A stretch of 64,000 nucleotides of DNA, from assembly GCF_001509795.1 (NCBI RefSeq), contig NZ_LLZN01000037.1:74063-138062 (forward strand). The letters run 5' to 3'. This DNA comes from Streptomyces sp. NRRL WC-3605 (GTDB lineage: Bacteria > Actinomycetota > Actinomycetes > Streptomycetales > Streptomycetaceae). Below the pieces are notes generated by a model that was not told the origin of the DNA, did not search any database, and was given only the letters and a program-made list of their open reading frames with translations. The position numbers and the translations under genes are program-made. Shown here in pieces: positions 1-9,318 of this stretch (position 1 is the stretch's first letter; each line of letters begins with the position of its first letter).

Positions 1-13
1 AGGTACGGGCCGG

Positions 14-469
14 GTGACCCGCGAACGGTCGCACCCCGCCCCACCCACCATGGAGACCACTGACACCAGCCTGAGCTGGCTCCTGACGAACCTCATGGAG
101 CGCACGCCGGGCACGCGCCACGCCCTCGTCCTGTCCCGTGACGGACTGAAGCTGTGCTGGACGGAGCACATGACGCTCGACCAGGCCGACCAACTGGCCG
201 CCATCTGTTCCGGAATCCAGGCGCTGTCCCAGGGCGCCTCAGTGGAGTTCGGCGACGGAACGGGCGGCGTGCGGCACGCCATGACCGAGTTCCACGGTGG
301 CCTGCTGTTCATCGTGGAGGCCGGTGACGGCGCCCACCTGGCGGTCATCGCCGACGAGAGCGCCGACCCGGGCGTGGTGGGCCACCAGATGACCGAACTG
401 GTCCAGCAGATCGGCGACCACCTGCGGGCCGAGCCCCGCACTCCCGCCACCAGGGGTGCGACCACGTGA
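14..469 (+). CDS. cvnB: Roadblock/LC7 protein, conservon component B
   Basis: Small Roadblock/LC7-fold protein of about 150 residues. In conservons it is thought to act between a membrane sensor kinase (CvnA) and the small GTPase CvnD. The core has the family pattern: a WLLTNLMERTPG helix, then HALVLSRDGL and a DQADQLAAICSGIQALSQGA helix. The GTG start overlaps a TGA at 15-17 that probably ends an upstream cvnA outside the window, suggesting translational coupling. An ATG at 50 is the alternative start and gives a more typical N-terminus. The 3' end overlaps the next gene by 4 bp (GTGA). The B-C-D-P450 order makes the assignment secure, although cvnA is not visible. Confidence 0.88.
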   Translation: MTRERSHPAPPTMETTDTSLSWLLTNLMERTPGTRHALVLSRDGLKLCWTEHMTLDQADQLAAICSGIQALSQGASVEFGDGTGGVRHAMTEFHGGLLFIVEAGDGAHLAVIADESADPGVVGHQMTELVQQIGDHLRAEPRTPATRGATT

Positions 470-822
470 TCCGCAAACCCGTGGACGTCGGTGATCCCGA
501 CCGGCTCTACATGGTCACGGGTGGGCGCAGCGAGGCCGACGACTTCTTCGACCTGGTGACGCTGGTCGTCAGCGAGAGCGAGCCCGCCTCCGGGATGCAG
601 TCCGAACACGTCCGCATCCTGGAGATGTGCCGGCATCCCACGGCCGTGGTCGAGATCTCGGCCGAGCTGGCGCTGCCCGTCACCGTGGTGCGGATCCTGC
701 TCGGCGACCTGCACGACATGGGCAAGGTCAGCGCCCGCCATCCCCGCGCCGCCGCATCCGTCGCCGGCCTCCCCGAAACCGCCCTGCTCCAGGAGGTCCT
801 CCATGGGCTCCGTAACCTCTGA
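466..822 (+). CDS. cvnC: DUF742 protein, conservon component C
   Basis: A 118-residue DUF742 protein. The visible hallmarks are a DRLYMVTGGR-type start, an EHVRILEMC segment, and a winged-helix-like half (PTAVVEISAELALPVTVVRILLGDLHDMGKV) that ends near LLQEVLHGLRNL. The family occurs almost only in conservons, where it is taken to be a DNA-binding-like or adaptor partner of the Roadblock protein and the GTPase. The GTG start overlaps the cvnB stop and the 3' end overlaps cvnD by 20 bp, so the genes are translationally coupled. Confidence 0.9.
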   Translation: MIRKPVDVGDPDRLYMVTGGRSEADDFFDLVTLVVSESEPASGMQSEHVRILEMCRHPTAVVEISAELALPVTVVRILLGDLHDMGKVSARHPRAAASVAGLPETALLQEVLHGLRNL

Positions 823-1420
823 GCTGCCTTCTCAGCGCACGCCGCTGGCCGATGCCGCCGAGACCGGCCTGAAGATCGTCGTCGTAGGCGGTTTCGGTGT
901 CGGAAAGACCACCATGGTGCGCTCGGTGAGCGAGATCCGGCCCCTGAACACCGAGGAGGTGATGACGCAGGCCGGGTACGGCATCGACGAGACCAAAGGC
1001 GTGGAGAACAAGAACACCACCACCGTGGCCTTCGACTTCGGGCGCATCAGTCTCAGTCAGCGCATGGTGTTGTACCTGTTCGGCGCCCCCGGCCAGGAGC
1101 GCTTCTGGTTCCTGTGGGACCGCCTGTTCTCCGGCACGCTGGGCGCCGTGGTGCTGGTCGACACCCGCCGCATGGAGGACTCCTGGTACGCGATAGACCG
1201 GCTCGAGCACCACGGCACGCCGTTCGTGGTGGCCGTCAACCGCTTCGACGGCGACGACGCCCGCTTCTCGCTCGAAGAGATCCGCCAAGCGCTCGCCCTG
1301 GGCGAGCACGTACCGATGGTCGACTGCGACGCCCGGCTCAGATCGTCCTGCAAAGAGGTCCTCATCACCCTGGTGAACCACCTGTACGCGCTGGCACTGT
1401 CCCAGGAGAGCACAGCATGA
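803..1420 (+). CDS. cvnD: Small Ras-like GTPase, conservon component D
   Basis: A 205-residue GTP-binding protein. The P-loop GGFGVGKTT lies at about residues 29-37. A switch region (TTTVAFDFGRISL), a DxxG-like GAPGQERF, and an NRFD box in AVNRFDGDD (the NKxD position) follow. It is the switch protein of the conservon, expected to cycle with CvnA and CvnB at the membrane. The ATG at 803 is preceded by AGGAGG at 791-796, inside the end of cvnC. The stop overlaps the P450 start as ATGA. Confidence 0.93.
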   Translation: MGSVTSELPSQRTPLADAAETGLKIVVVGGFGVGKTTMVRSVSEIRPLNTEEVMTQAGYGIDETKGVENKNTTTVAFDFGRISLSQRMVLYLFGAPGQERFWFLWDRLFSGTLGAVVLVDTRRMEDSWYAIDRLEHHGTPFVVAVNRFDGDDARFSLEEIRQALALGEHVPMVDCDARLRSSCKEVLITLVNHLYALALSQESTA

Positions 1421-2682
1421 GCGACACCGACGGCTCCGCTCCCGGGGCCACTCCTCCGCCCGGCTGTCCGGCCCACTCCTCGGCCGTGCACCTGGGCGGC
1501 CTGGAGTACCAGCAGACGCCCGCCCAGTTGTACCGCGCCCTGCGGCGCGAACACGGTGCCGTCGCGCCGGTGCTGCTCGACAACGACATCCCCGCCTGGC
1601 TCGTGCTCGGCTATCCCGAGGTCACCTTCGTCACGAGCCACGACGAACTGTTCGCCCGGGACTCCAGGCGCTGGAACCAGTGGCCGAACATCCCGCCGGA
1701 CTGGCCCCTGATGCCCTTCGTCGGCTACCAGCCCTCCGTCCTGTTCACCGAGGGTGCCGAACACCAGCGCCGCGCCGGGGTGATCACCCAGGCACTGGAG
1801 GGTGTCGACCAGTTCGAACTGGCCCGCGAATGCCAGCTGATCGCCGAGCAGCTCATCGCCGGCTTCTCCGGCAGGGGCCACGCCGAGCTGATGGGCACGT
1901 ACGCCCACGCGCTGCCGGCGCGCGCCGTGCTGTGGATGTGCGGTATGACGCAGGGCAGCGCGGACACCGAGCAACTCGTCGAGGACCTTCGCATCTCACT
2001 CGACGCCGGTGAGGGCGAGGACCCCGTGGCCGCCTACGGGCGTGTCGGTGCGCGCATCATGCAGCTGGTGAAGGAGAAGCGGGACCGGCCCGGCCCCGAC
2101 GTCACCTCGCGGATGCTGCTGGATCCGGCCGGGCTCACCGACGAGGAGATCGTCCAGGACCTGATCTCCGTCATCGCCGCCGCGCAGCAGCCCACTGCCA
2201 ACTGGATCTGCAACACCCTGCGTCTGCTGCTCACCGACGAGCGCTTCGCGGTCAACGTCTCCGGCGGCCGGGTCAGCGTCGGCGACGCCCTCAACGAGGT
2301 GCTGTGGCTGGACACACCCACCCAGAACTTCATCGGCCGCTGGGCCGTGCGTGACACCCAGCTGGGGGGCCGGCTCATCCGCGAGGGCGACTGCCTCGTG
2401 CTGGGCCTCGCCGCCGCCAACACCGACCCGCAGATCTGGCCGGACTCCCATGTCGGTGCGGAGAACTCCGCCCACCTGTCCTTCAGCAACGGCGAACACC
2501 GCTGCCCCTACCCAGCCCCCCTCCTGGCGGACGTGATGGCGCGGACGGCCGTCGAGACGCTCATGGAGCATCTGCCCGACCTTGTGCTGAGTGTCGAGCC
2601 GGAGGAGCTGGCCTGGCGCCCGTCCATCTGGATGCGCGGACTGAAGTCCCTGCCCGTGGAGTTCACCCCGGCCGCACACTAG
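1417..2682 (+). CDS. cvnE: CYP157-type cytochrome P450 of the conservon (no ExxR motif)
   Basis: P450 of 421 residues, translationally coupled to cvnD; the longer upstream frame is an artefact. The heme loop FSNGEHRC carries the proximal Cys at about residue 363. The K-helix position that is normally ExxR reads E294-V-L-W297. The I-helix reads AAAQQPT instead of AGxxT, and the glycine two residues after the heme Cys is missing (CPYP). Loss of ExxR is the known hallmark of the Streptomyces CYP157 family, which sits in conservons, so these substitutions are expected rather than sequencing errors. Substrate unknown. Catalytic competence may be reduced, and a sensory or accessory role is possible. 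Confidence 0.88.
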   Translation: MSDTDGSAPGATPPPGCPAHSSAVHLGGLEYQQTPAQLYRALRREHGAVAPVLLDNDIPAWLVLGYPEVTFVTSHDELFARDSRRWNQWPNIPPDWPLMPFVGYQPSVLFTEGAEHQRRAGVITQALEGVDQFELARECQLIAEQLIAGFSGRGHAELMGTYAHALPARAVLWMCGMTQGSADTEQLVEDLRISLDAGEGEDPVAAYGRVGARIMQLVKEKRDRPGPDVTSRMLLDPAGLTDEEIVQDLISVIAAAQQPTANWICNTLRLLLTDERFAVNVSGGRVSVGDALNEVLWLDTPTQNFIGRWAVRDTQLGGRLIREGDCLVLGLAAANTDPQIWPDSHVGAENSAHLSFSNGEHRCPYPAPLLADVMARTAVETLMEHLPDLVLSVEPEELAWRPSIWMRGLKSLPVEFTPAAH

Positions 2683-2815
2683 GCAGGCCGCTCACCCGTC
2701 CGGTCCGGCCGCCGCTCCGGTGCCTGCGAGATCGCGGGCACCGGAAGTCCCCGGCGTACGGCGGCCCTGGCGGCGGGCACCGCAGCCCTGGGAACGAGGC
2801 GCCGGCCGGGTGGAA

Positions 2816-4042
2816 TCAGGTGGTGACCGGCGTGAAGCGCACCGGCAGCGACTGCGGGCCACGGGTGAAGACGCCTTGCTCCACCGGGTCGAACCCGTCG
2901 GCGAGCCGCAGATCGGGCATGGCGTCCAGCAGCTGGTCGACCCCGATCTCCACCTCGGCCTTGGCCAGCAGGGCGCCGACACAGAAGTGCCGGCCGAGTG
3001 CGAAGGCGAGATGGTCGGCGGCGGCGGAGAACGCCGAGGTCGTGCTGAGGTCGTCGCGGAAGATGTCGAAACGGTCGGGCTCGCGGTAGCGTCGCTCGTC
3101 CCGGTTGGCGGCACCGATCAGGCAGGTCACCGTGGCCCCGGCCGGGATGGTCCCGCCGCTGACCTCGACGTCCACGGCCGACTGGCGCATGATCATGTGG
3201 ACCGGCGGGGTGTAGCGAAGCGTCTCGGCGAACGCCGACGGAATCAGGCTCCGGTCCTCCCTGACCGCTGCCAGCTGCTCGGGATGCGCCAGCAGGTTGG
3301 CCAGGATGCTGGCGATCGCCTTGTCCGTGGTCTCGCCTCCGGCGGCGAGCAGCAGACTGCAGAACGCCTTGATGTCCTCGTCGCTCATCCGGACACCGTC
3401 CACCTCGGCGGCGCACAGCGCCGACAGCAGGTCGTCGCCCGGCTTCTCGCGCCGCTCCTGGATGATCGGGATCATGTACTCGGCGAACTCGACCCGGGTC
3501 CGTTCCCCCGCGGCCGTTACCTCCGGGTCGCCCGAGAGGTTGCCGAGGAAGGCGATCACGGCCGTGTACCACCCGTGGAAGCGGGCGTGGTCGGCCTTGT
3601 CCAGCCCGAGCATGTCGGCGATGACGTTGACCGGAAATCGAGTTGCGTAGTCGCTGACGATGTCGGCGGACCCGGAGTCGCGGAAGGCGTCTATGAGTTC
3701 GCGGGAGTTGCGCTCGATGACCGGCAGGAACTTCTCCTGGAGGTCGCTGCCCCGGAAGGCGGGGGCCACGAGGGCCCGGCGCACCGCGTGCTCACGCCCG
3801 CTCATCTGCAGGATCGTCTTGCCGTGTACCGGCTCCAGCTGCCAGTTGTAGTTGTCCGTGGTGAACTCGGACTTCTTGTCCTTGAAGACGCGCTCGACGT
3901 CGTCGTAGCGGGAGAGGATGTAGCTCTGGGTCGCCTCGTGCCAGATCAAGGGCTCCTTCTCCCGCATCACCGCGTAGGCGGGGTAGGGATCCGCCGCGAA
4001 CGCGGGGGAGAGGATGTCGAGAGGCTGCGGGGCAGCGGACAC
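2816..4042 (-). CDS. Cytochrome P450, canonical bacterial type
   Basis: P450 of 408 residues, convergent to the conservon P450 with 133 bp between the stops. All catalytic landmarks are intact: I-helix LLAAGGETT, K-helix ETLRYTPP (ExxR), and heme loop FALGRHFCVG. It starts at GTG 4042 with an AAGGAG about 7 bases upstream. There is no signal peptide, so it is a soluble class I enzyme that needs a separate ferredoxin and reductase, neither of which is visible here. Conservons with CYP157 often have a second P450 nearby; whether this one is a functional partner is inference. I cannot assign a CYP family or substrate. Confidence 0.92.
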   Translation of the reverse strand: MSAAPQPLDILSPAFAADPYPAYAVMREKEPLIWHEATQSYILSRYDDVERVFKDKKSEFTTDNYNWQLEPVHGKTILQMSGREHAVRRALVAPAFRGSDLQEKFLPVIERNSRELIDAFRDSGSADIVSDYATRFPVNVIADMLGLDKADHARFHGWYTAVIAFLGNLSGDPEVTAAGERTRVEFAEYMIPIIQERREKPGDDLLSALCAAEVDGVRMSDEDIKAFCSLLLAAGGETTDKAIASILANLLAHPEQLAAVREDRSLIPSAFAETLRYTPPVHMIMRQSAVDVEVSGGTIPAGATVTCLIGAANRDERRYREPDRFDIFRDDLSTTSAFSAAADHLAFALGRHFCVGALLAKAEVEIGVDQLLDAMPDLRLADGFDPVEQGVFTRGPQSLPVRFTPVTT

Positions 4043-4891
4043 GGGACTCCTTGAGGTAGACGCTTGTGCTCCCGGGTCACACTATTGATCTTTCAATGTC
4101 TCAAACAGTCGAGCCTTGGCCGAAGTTGATGGAGCGTGTGGCTGTTCTCGGCCCAGGGAGAGCTCGTCTGAAGGCCGGGAGTGGACCACCACGGCCCCGA
4201 GGCCGTCCTCTGCCGCGTGGACGAAGACGCTGCCGTCGTCGGCGACGACTGCCGAACGGTGCGGCACGACCCGTGGTCCGCGGACACGCGGCTCCCCGTC
4301 GTCCGGGCATCGCGCCACCGGGGCCGTCGTGAGTCCGCGCACCGCCGCCGAACCCCCGGCCGAGACCAGGGGGCGGCCCTCTCCGCCACCGCTTCCATAC
4401 CGACCGGGGGGGCGTCGGTCTCCCAGGCGGCAGTCGTCCTCGAGGGACGGCCGGAGCGAAGAGTGCGCGGGCCGCCACCACCGCCGACGTGCGGAGGGTC
4501 GAGCAGGCGATCCAGCGCGCCGGCGAAACGGCCCGCGGTCACCGGCACCGCCATCAGCGTCGAACAGCTCGATCTGTGCCCGCCCACGGAGGTGACCGAC
4601 CTCTCGGCATGCTGGTTCCCGTCGGTGCAGCCGACCACACCCTTCAGGAAGGGCTCGACCTCACCAGCGTCCCCCAGCGCGTCGCCCTGCTGGCCCCTCC
4701 CGTGGCGAAGCTCGGCGACGCCACCGACACACCGCCCTGACCAGCCTCACCGGCGCCTCGCGGTGGGTGCCTGGGACTTCGCCGCATGCGTCCGCCCGCT
4801 TGCGGACACCTCCTGGGTTCGGAGGCTGGTGCCGTGAGTCTCGTCGATGACGCCCGTGCTGTCGGTCTCACGGATACCGAAGGGATGGCGA
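4043..4891. other. 850-bp region without a supportable gene
   Basis: Long GC-rich open frames run on both strands, but none has a recognisable domain, a good ribosome site or consistent codon bias. Short tracts look coding-like (for example a plus-strand stretch near 4540-4740), with the bias moving between frames. This could be a decayed gene, but I cannot identify one. Confidence 0.4.
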
Positions 4892-5683
4892 TCAGGTCCC
4901 GATCAACGACGTCCACGTTTCGGCCGTGCGGAACCCGAGGCTCTCGAAGAGACCTGCTGCCTCATCGGTGGCGTGGAGGTAGGCCGTGTGTGCGCCAGAG
5001 GCCCTGCCGTCCTGCAGAATCCTTTCGACCATGACTCGGGCGTGTCCCCTTCTCCGGTGCTGCGGTGTCGTGGCGACGTTGATGACACCGAGGTGGCCAT
5101 CTACCACGACCCCCAGGCCCGCGGCTACGGCGACCCCGTCCACCTCGGCCATGTAGGCGGTGATCCCCTGCGCGTCCAGAACAGCCGGCGTGTACAGACT
5201 GGAGATGATCACCGCAGGCGCGCCGAACCCTGCGGCCAGCACCTCGGCGAAGCCGCTGTACTCGTCACCGCTCAGAGCACGTACCCGCACCGGGCCGGTC
5301 TTTGGCGGGAGCGCCGAGGCGTCCTGCAGAGGCAGCACCATGAAGGGCTGCTCGGACCTGCCGGTGAGCCCGTACTCGGTTGCCGTGCGGGTCATCGCCT
5401 CGTCCGGGCCGCCGCGCAAGCGGATACTCCAGGGAAAGCCGCCGCGGCCTGCCTCCGCTGCCGCCACGGCGGCCAGTTCTGCGATCTCCTCCGCGTCGGG
5501 CTTCTTCAGCGTGCTCATCACGACGTTGAGAGCGGGTATCTGCGAGCGGGTGAGGGCGAGGAGAGTGCCCTGGGAGCCGCTGCGCCCGGTGGCGCCGGGC
5601 ACGACGCTCACCAGCCGCTCCATGGCCGACCCGAAAGCGTACGCTGCCGCATCGGCCTGGGAAGCGAGAGACGTGTGATCCAT
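4892..5683 (-). CDS. GNAT-family N-acetyltransferase
   Basis: 263-residue protein with a C-terminal GNAT domain. The acetyl-CoA binding motif A appears as INVATTPQHRRRGHAR, followed by AHTAYLHATDEAAGLFESLGF, the usual last strand-helix of the fold. The N-terminal half is a poorly conserved GNAT-like lobe, as in many two-lobed Streptomyces acetyltransferases. The ATG at 5683 has a weak GGAG about 9 bases upstream. A second GNAT gene lies 290 bp upstream on the same strand. Substrate cannot be inferred. Confidence 0.85.
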   Translation of the reverse strand: MDHTSLASQADAAAYAFGSAMERLVSVVPGATGRSGSQGTLLALTRSQIPALNVVMSTLKKPDAEEIAELAAVAAAEAGRGGFPWSIRLRGGPDEAMTRTATEYGLTGRSEQPFMVLPLQDASALPPKTGPVRVRALSGDEYSGFAEVLAAGFGAPAVIISSLYTPAVLDAQGITAYMAEVDGVAVAAGLGVVVDGHLGVINVATTPQHRRRGHARVMVERILQDGRASGAHTAYLHATDEAAGLFESLGFRTAETWTSLIGT

Positions 5684-5974
5684 GTGAACTCCACTGTCGA
5701 GGTGCTGTGCTGCCGGCGGGATGCCGGACGTGGGAGAAGAGCGATGGTGAGCGATGAGTGCGCCTGAGGTCGGATCCTGGGTTCAGGATGTCCGCGATCA
5801 TGCGCGGAACTGGTGGGCCATGACGGCTGTTCTCCCCGGGAGAATCGCCGACGAGGGTGACGTCCCTGCCGGTGCCGTCCGTGCGAGGCGACGGAAGTCG
5901 ACTGCCGGCGCCTCGCGGGCTCTGGCGGCGTGGTGCCCAACTTGTGCGGCACGGCGGTTCATTGGTGCTTTCCG

Positions 5975-6817
5975 TCAGGCCACCACGATTCGATAGTCGG
6001 AGACGGGCCGGTACCCGATGCGCCTGTACATACTGTTGCTCGTCGGGTTGGCGAGGTCGGTGAAGAGAAGTACGTGTTCCGCACCGGCGTCGCGAGCTGC
6101 CCGGGAGACGGCTGTGGTGACAGCGGCTCCGTAGCCCCGGCCCCGGTGTTCGGGGAGCGTGTAGACGGGGGTGATGCGAGCCGTGCCGGCTAGGACCGAC
6201 GTCATGGCCGCCATGGCCACTGGTTCGTCCCCGACCGTCCACAACCGCCAGCCATCCCGGCTCATCCGCTCGTCGATGAATGCGTCGAGATCCACTCCGA
6301 GTGAGCCGGCCTCCGCGACGAAGCGGGTGCACCAAGCGTGGAGAAGAGCCCGGTCGGCGTCGGTCACCGGCCGCGGCGCCCCGGGCGGTACGACGCCAGG
6401 GCACTCAAGACGTCCAAGACGATGGAGGCGAAGCTGCGGTCCGCTGCTCGGCGCGGAGCCGGTGGCCGTCCGCCACGCTTCGGAGAAGGTGCGAGCCGAT
6501 GAGTCGTCGGCCAGGAGGTGTGTGAACGGCTCAGACCGAGCGGACAGGAACACGGCCAGGTGTGTTGCCGCCGCCTGGTTGAGGCGGCTCGCGGTCAGCA
6601 GGTGCGGTGGCATCCACACGAACGCGGCTGTCGTCGCCGCCTCATCCGGCTCCCGCCACCAGCCCAGCACCGAGGCCGGGGGTTCACCCTGAGCCCGCAA
6701 CTGCTCGATCGTCCCCAGTCCGGACAGCAGCATGGTGTGCAGGTCGGGACGTGCGGCGAGAAATTTCCCCGCCTCGACGCGAAACACTTCTGGCTTGTCC
6801 GTAATGAACCAGGTCAC
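5975..6817 (-). CDS. GNAT-family N-acetyltransferase
   Basis: 280-residue acetyltransferase. The frame is open further upstream, but the GTG at 6817 is chosen because GCAGGAGA precedes it and homology-like sequence begins there (TWFITDKPEVF). Motif A is PVYTLPEHRGRGYGAAVT and the C-terminal strand is FTDLANPTSNSMYRRIGYRPV. This layout is typical of actinobacterial GNATs with a degenerate N-terminal half. The leader of about 200 bp contains one of four related operator-like elements (7018-7039), which suggests co-regulation with the DUF1330, TetR and FAD oxidase genes. Confidence 0.86.
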   Translation of the reverse strand: MTWFITDKPEVFRVEAGKFLAARPDLHTMLLSGLGTIEQLRAQGEPPASVLGWWREPDEAATTAAFVWMPPHLLTASRLNQAAATHLAVFLSARSEPFTHLLADDSSARTFSEAWRTATGSAPSSGPQLRLHRLGRLECPGVVPPGAPRPVTDADRALLHAWCTRFVAEAGSLGVDLDAFIDERMSRDGWRLWTVGDEPVAMAAMTSVLAGTARITPVYTLPEHRGRGYGAAVTTAVSRAARDAGAEHVLLFTDLANPTSNSMYRRIGYRPVSDYRIVVA

Positions 6818-7017
6818 GAGAGTACGTCTCCTGCGAGGGTTGGCCGTCGATGCCGGTGTGGGGTCGGTGGTAGTCGTGCCCGTTGCAGATGCTCGGGGTC
6901 GAGCCACGCTGCAGGCGCCGGCGACGGCAGGGTCATTCGGACCTCGTGAGGCAGGTGGCGCGTTGCGCATGATGTGCGGGCCCATCATGTCGGCCGTCAC
7001 CGCAGAGTGTCCACGTG

Positions 7018-7039
7018 ATAGATGTCACTGACAATCTAA
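7018..7039. promoter_or_regulatory. Operator-like element 1 (ATAGAT-N10-ATCTAA)
   Basis: Inverted half-sites ATAGAT and ATCTAA separated by 10 bp. The flanking 24 bp match element 2 at 17 of 24 positions. It lies in the divergent region between the GNAT gene (6817, minus) and the DUF1330 gene (7255, plus). Confidence 0.6.
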
Positions 7040-7186
7040 GCTGTCGGCCGTGTCGGGAGGCCATGCGGGCGCCTGGGTGGATGCCGGCCTGGAGCGGGAC
7101 AGGTCATGACCGTCCCCGCCTCGCAGGCGTCGAGGGGTCCTCTGAGATCTGCCGTCTCCTGAGTTGCGGGACTTGTCACTCCGGAG

Positions 7187-7208
7187 TTAGATGATACTGG
7201 TAATCTAA
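7187..7208. promoter_or_regulatory. Operator-like element 2 (TTAGAT-N10-ATCTAA)
   Basis: Perfect inverted half-sites TTAGAT/ATCTAA with a 10-bp spacer, about 46 bp upstream of the DUF1330 start. It is the best copy of the four related elements near the TetR gene. Confidence 0.65.
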
Positions 7209-7254
7209 CGCCGCTGCGCGCCAAGCACGCGTGGCCTCCTCAAAGGAACCTTCC

Positions 7255-7620
7255 ATGAGCGCCTACCTGATCAACCATCTCCGCATCCCTGGCGACATCC
7301 CGAACGAGCAGGGACTTTCGTACCTGGAGCAGGTCGAGGCCACGGTCCAGCCGTTCGGCGGCAAGTGGCTGGCGAACGGCGCCCCCGACGTGATCGAGGG
7401 CGCGTGGCCGGGCCTGGTCGTGCTGATGGAGTTCCCCGACCGTGCCGCGGCGGAGGCCTGGTACCGCTCGCCCGAGTATCAGGCGATCCTGCCGCTGCGT
7501 GTGCGCAACGCGATCTCGGACCTCGTCCTGATCGACAGCCTGCCCCCGGGGTACACCGTGAAGGGGTTCGCCCAGGAGGTGCGCGCCGCGGTCGCGGGGG
7601 CGGCCGGCACCTCTGAGTAA
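7255..7620 (+). CDS. DUF1330 domain protein
   Basis: 121-residue single-domain protein of the dimeric ferredoxin-like (ABM-like) DUF1330 family. The core is visible as SYLEQVEATVQPFGGKWLANG, VLMEFPDRAAAEAWYRSPEYQ and PLRVRNAISDLVLIDSL. The start at 7255 is preceded by AAAGGAA. The family is widespread, usually stress- or catabolism-associated, and has no agreed reaction. An operator-like inverted repeat 46 bp upstream, shared with the TetR gene's own promoter, suggests TetR control. Confidence 0.9.
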   Translation: MSAYLINHLRIPGDIPNEQGLSYLEQVEATVQPFGGKWLANGAPDVIEGAWPGLVVLMEFPDRAAAEAWYRSPEYQAILPLRVRNAISDLVLIDSLPPGYTVKGFAQEVRAAVAGAAGTSE

Positions 7621-7946
7621 CGTCGTCATCCCGGCCGCCGTCCAGGTGAGCGGCCGGGGACGTGAGGCGTAACGGCCGTTGTCCTTCCGGGCCGCCCGAG
7701 GGAGGGCGGTTGCCTCTACGTCATCGAACGCACGACGTCGTATGCGTGCGGCATGCACAGTCTGGCGGCGGCACTGCGGCCGGTGCACCACCTGAGCGGC
7801 TCATCACCAAAGAGGCGTGGTTGGCCGGGGACGCAGCGCCGCCGGCGTAGTGGGCCACGGCCTTGGCGGCGGCGCATGGCGCCCTTGATGGCCATGCCCC
7901 TGACCCTCGTGTACGGCACCGAGGGTTCGGCCGGCGGCTTGGGGCC
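7621..7946. other. Gene-free spacer
   Basis: 326 bp between the convergent ends of the DUF1330 and TetR genes. I see no coding signal or strong hairpin in it. Confidence 0.5.
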
Positions 7947-8519
7947 TCAGCCGTCCGCCGACTCAGTACTGTCGGCAGCCCTCGTCGCCGCGGCATGTGA
8001 AGCCCGCAGGATCTGTTCCGACAAAGGCGTGCCCGCGGTGGCGCGGGCAAGGATTATGCCGCCGACGAGCGTGGCGTAAGCGGCCAGGCCGGCGTCACCG
8101 GGCGCAATCCACTCCGCGAGTTCCTGGACGCCCTTGGCGTAGGTCTCCCTGTGTTTGGGCTCTCGCGCGACATCGCCGGCGAACCCGGCCGCGGGGCAAC
8201 CGGTACCAGGGTTGTCGCGATGCTCGACCGAGAAGTAGGACTCGAGCAGCGACTGCCACGCCGCCTCATGCTCCCCGGCCTCCTGGTCCAAAGCCAGGAG
8301 GTCTCGCAGATTGTCGGCGAACGCCTTGGCGGCCGCTTCGTCGACCAGCGCGGCTTTGGAGGCGAACTGCTTGTAGAAGCCGCCCTGGGTGAGTCCGATG
8401 GACTTCATCACGTCCGCGATGCCTACATTCGCCACCCCGTCTTCACGGAACAGCCGCGCGGCCGCGGCCACCACGCGCTCCCGGTTGGCACGCGCTTCTG
8501 CTTGCGAGACGCGGCTCAT
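7947..8519 (-). CDS. TetR/AcrR-family transcriptional regulator
   Basis: 190 residues starting at ATG 8519, with GGAGGG upstream on the minus strand. The N-terminal helix-turn-helix is clear: VAAAARLFREDGVANVGIADVMKS, then IGLTQGGFYKQFASKAALVDEA. The C-terminal ligand domain has NPGTGCPAAGFAGDVAREP, typical of the subgroup that controls small oxidoreductase or detoxification operons. An operator-like element (8562-8583) lies 43 bp upstream, and three similar elements front the GNAT, DUF1330 and FAD-oxidase genes. I infer that this protein represses itself and those three genes. Confidence 0.93.
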   Translation of the reverse strand: MSRVSQAEARANRERVVAAAARLFREDGVANVGIADVMKSIGLTQGGFYKQFASKAALVDEAAAKAFADNLRDLLALDQEAGEHEAAWQSLLESYFSVEHRDNPGTGCPAAGFAGDVAREPKHRETYAKGVQELAEWIAPGDAGLAAYATLVGGIILARATAGTPLSEQILRASHAAATRAADSTESADG

Positions 8520-8561
8520 CCAACACCCTCCGTGACGTCGAGAAGTCATCCACTGCACTCT

Positions 8562-8583
8562 AAAGATTACGCCCACCGTCTAT
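8562..8583. promoter_or_regulatory. Operator-like element 3, in the TetR promoter
   Basis: Read on the minus strand this is ATAGAC-N10-ATCTTT. It matches the geometry of the other three elements with three changed half-site bases, and its position fits autoregulation. Confidence 0.45.
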
Positions 8584-9318
8584 CGGTCGACGCAGTCGAC
8601 GGCCTCCCGCACTGCCGACAGGCGCACGCCCGGTGGCAGCCCGCAGGCCGGTGGTGGATCGGGCCGGCACTACGACCATCCGCGGCACCGGCGAGAACAG
8701 GCAAAGCCGTCTCGTTGAAGATGGTCGCTGTCCCGCCGCATGGAAGATGGTGAACGCAATCTGGCGTGTGGTGCGCCATGATCGCATGCGCCTCCTCCGG
8801 CACGGGCGGAGTCGGCGGGTTGGTGACCACCGGCGAGGCCGCGTCCCTGTGGTGCACCTGCTCGGCGACCGCCGCGAAGGGCCCAGGCCCTGGGGCGCCG
8901 GTCAGGGGAGGATGACATCAGGCCCCACAGGCCCGAATCGGCTTGGTAGCCGCTCAAGTGCGGGGTCGGCACACTGTTCTCGCATCACGCGCCGCGTGGC
9001 TGGGCGGACCGCTCACCAAGGCGGCGATCCGCATCGGCGGGCAACAGCGGCCTGCGCTGCTGACGTCGCACGCCACGTCCACCCGGCCCATGTCCGAGGA
9101 GCGGTCGAAGGCCGCCGCCGACGCGCAGGTGGGCGTGCGGTTGCGGCTTCCTGGCAGGCAGATAAAGGGGCGTCTGTGCGCTGCGACCGGCATGGGCGGG
9201 GAGACGGCACCGGCCGCAGCGCCTTGAACGGGCCCGTCCGGAGACCTGTGGACTGTGGACCGGGCGAGCGAGTCTGACCCCTGGCGCCGGCACGGCACTG
9301 CCCGGTGGCCGAATGCCG
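8584..9318. other. 735-bp region without a supportable gene
   Basis: Overlapping GC-rich frames on both strands lack any domain I recognise. A short minus-strand stretch near 9000-9120 (SSDMGRVDVACDV and then PSHAARDA) faintly recalls the end of M20-type peptidases, but the frame breaks immediately. At most this is a heavily decayed gene. Confidence 0.35.

Noticed and set aside
2720..4054. 444-codon plus-strand open frame opposite the second P450
   Set aside because: The minus strand encodes a complete P450 with all motifs; the plus frame is a composition artefact.
4066..4840. Coding-like tracts that might be a gene
   Set aside because: Bias shifts between frames and no family can be recognised; kept only as a gene-free region.
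8633..9277. 214-codon plus-strand ORF
   Set aside because: Arg-rich translation without domain, ribosome site or codon bias expected of a real gene.
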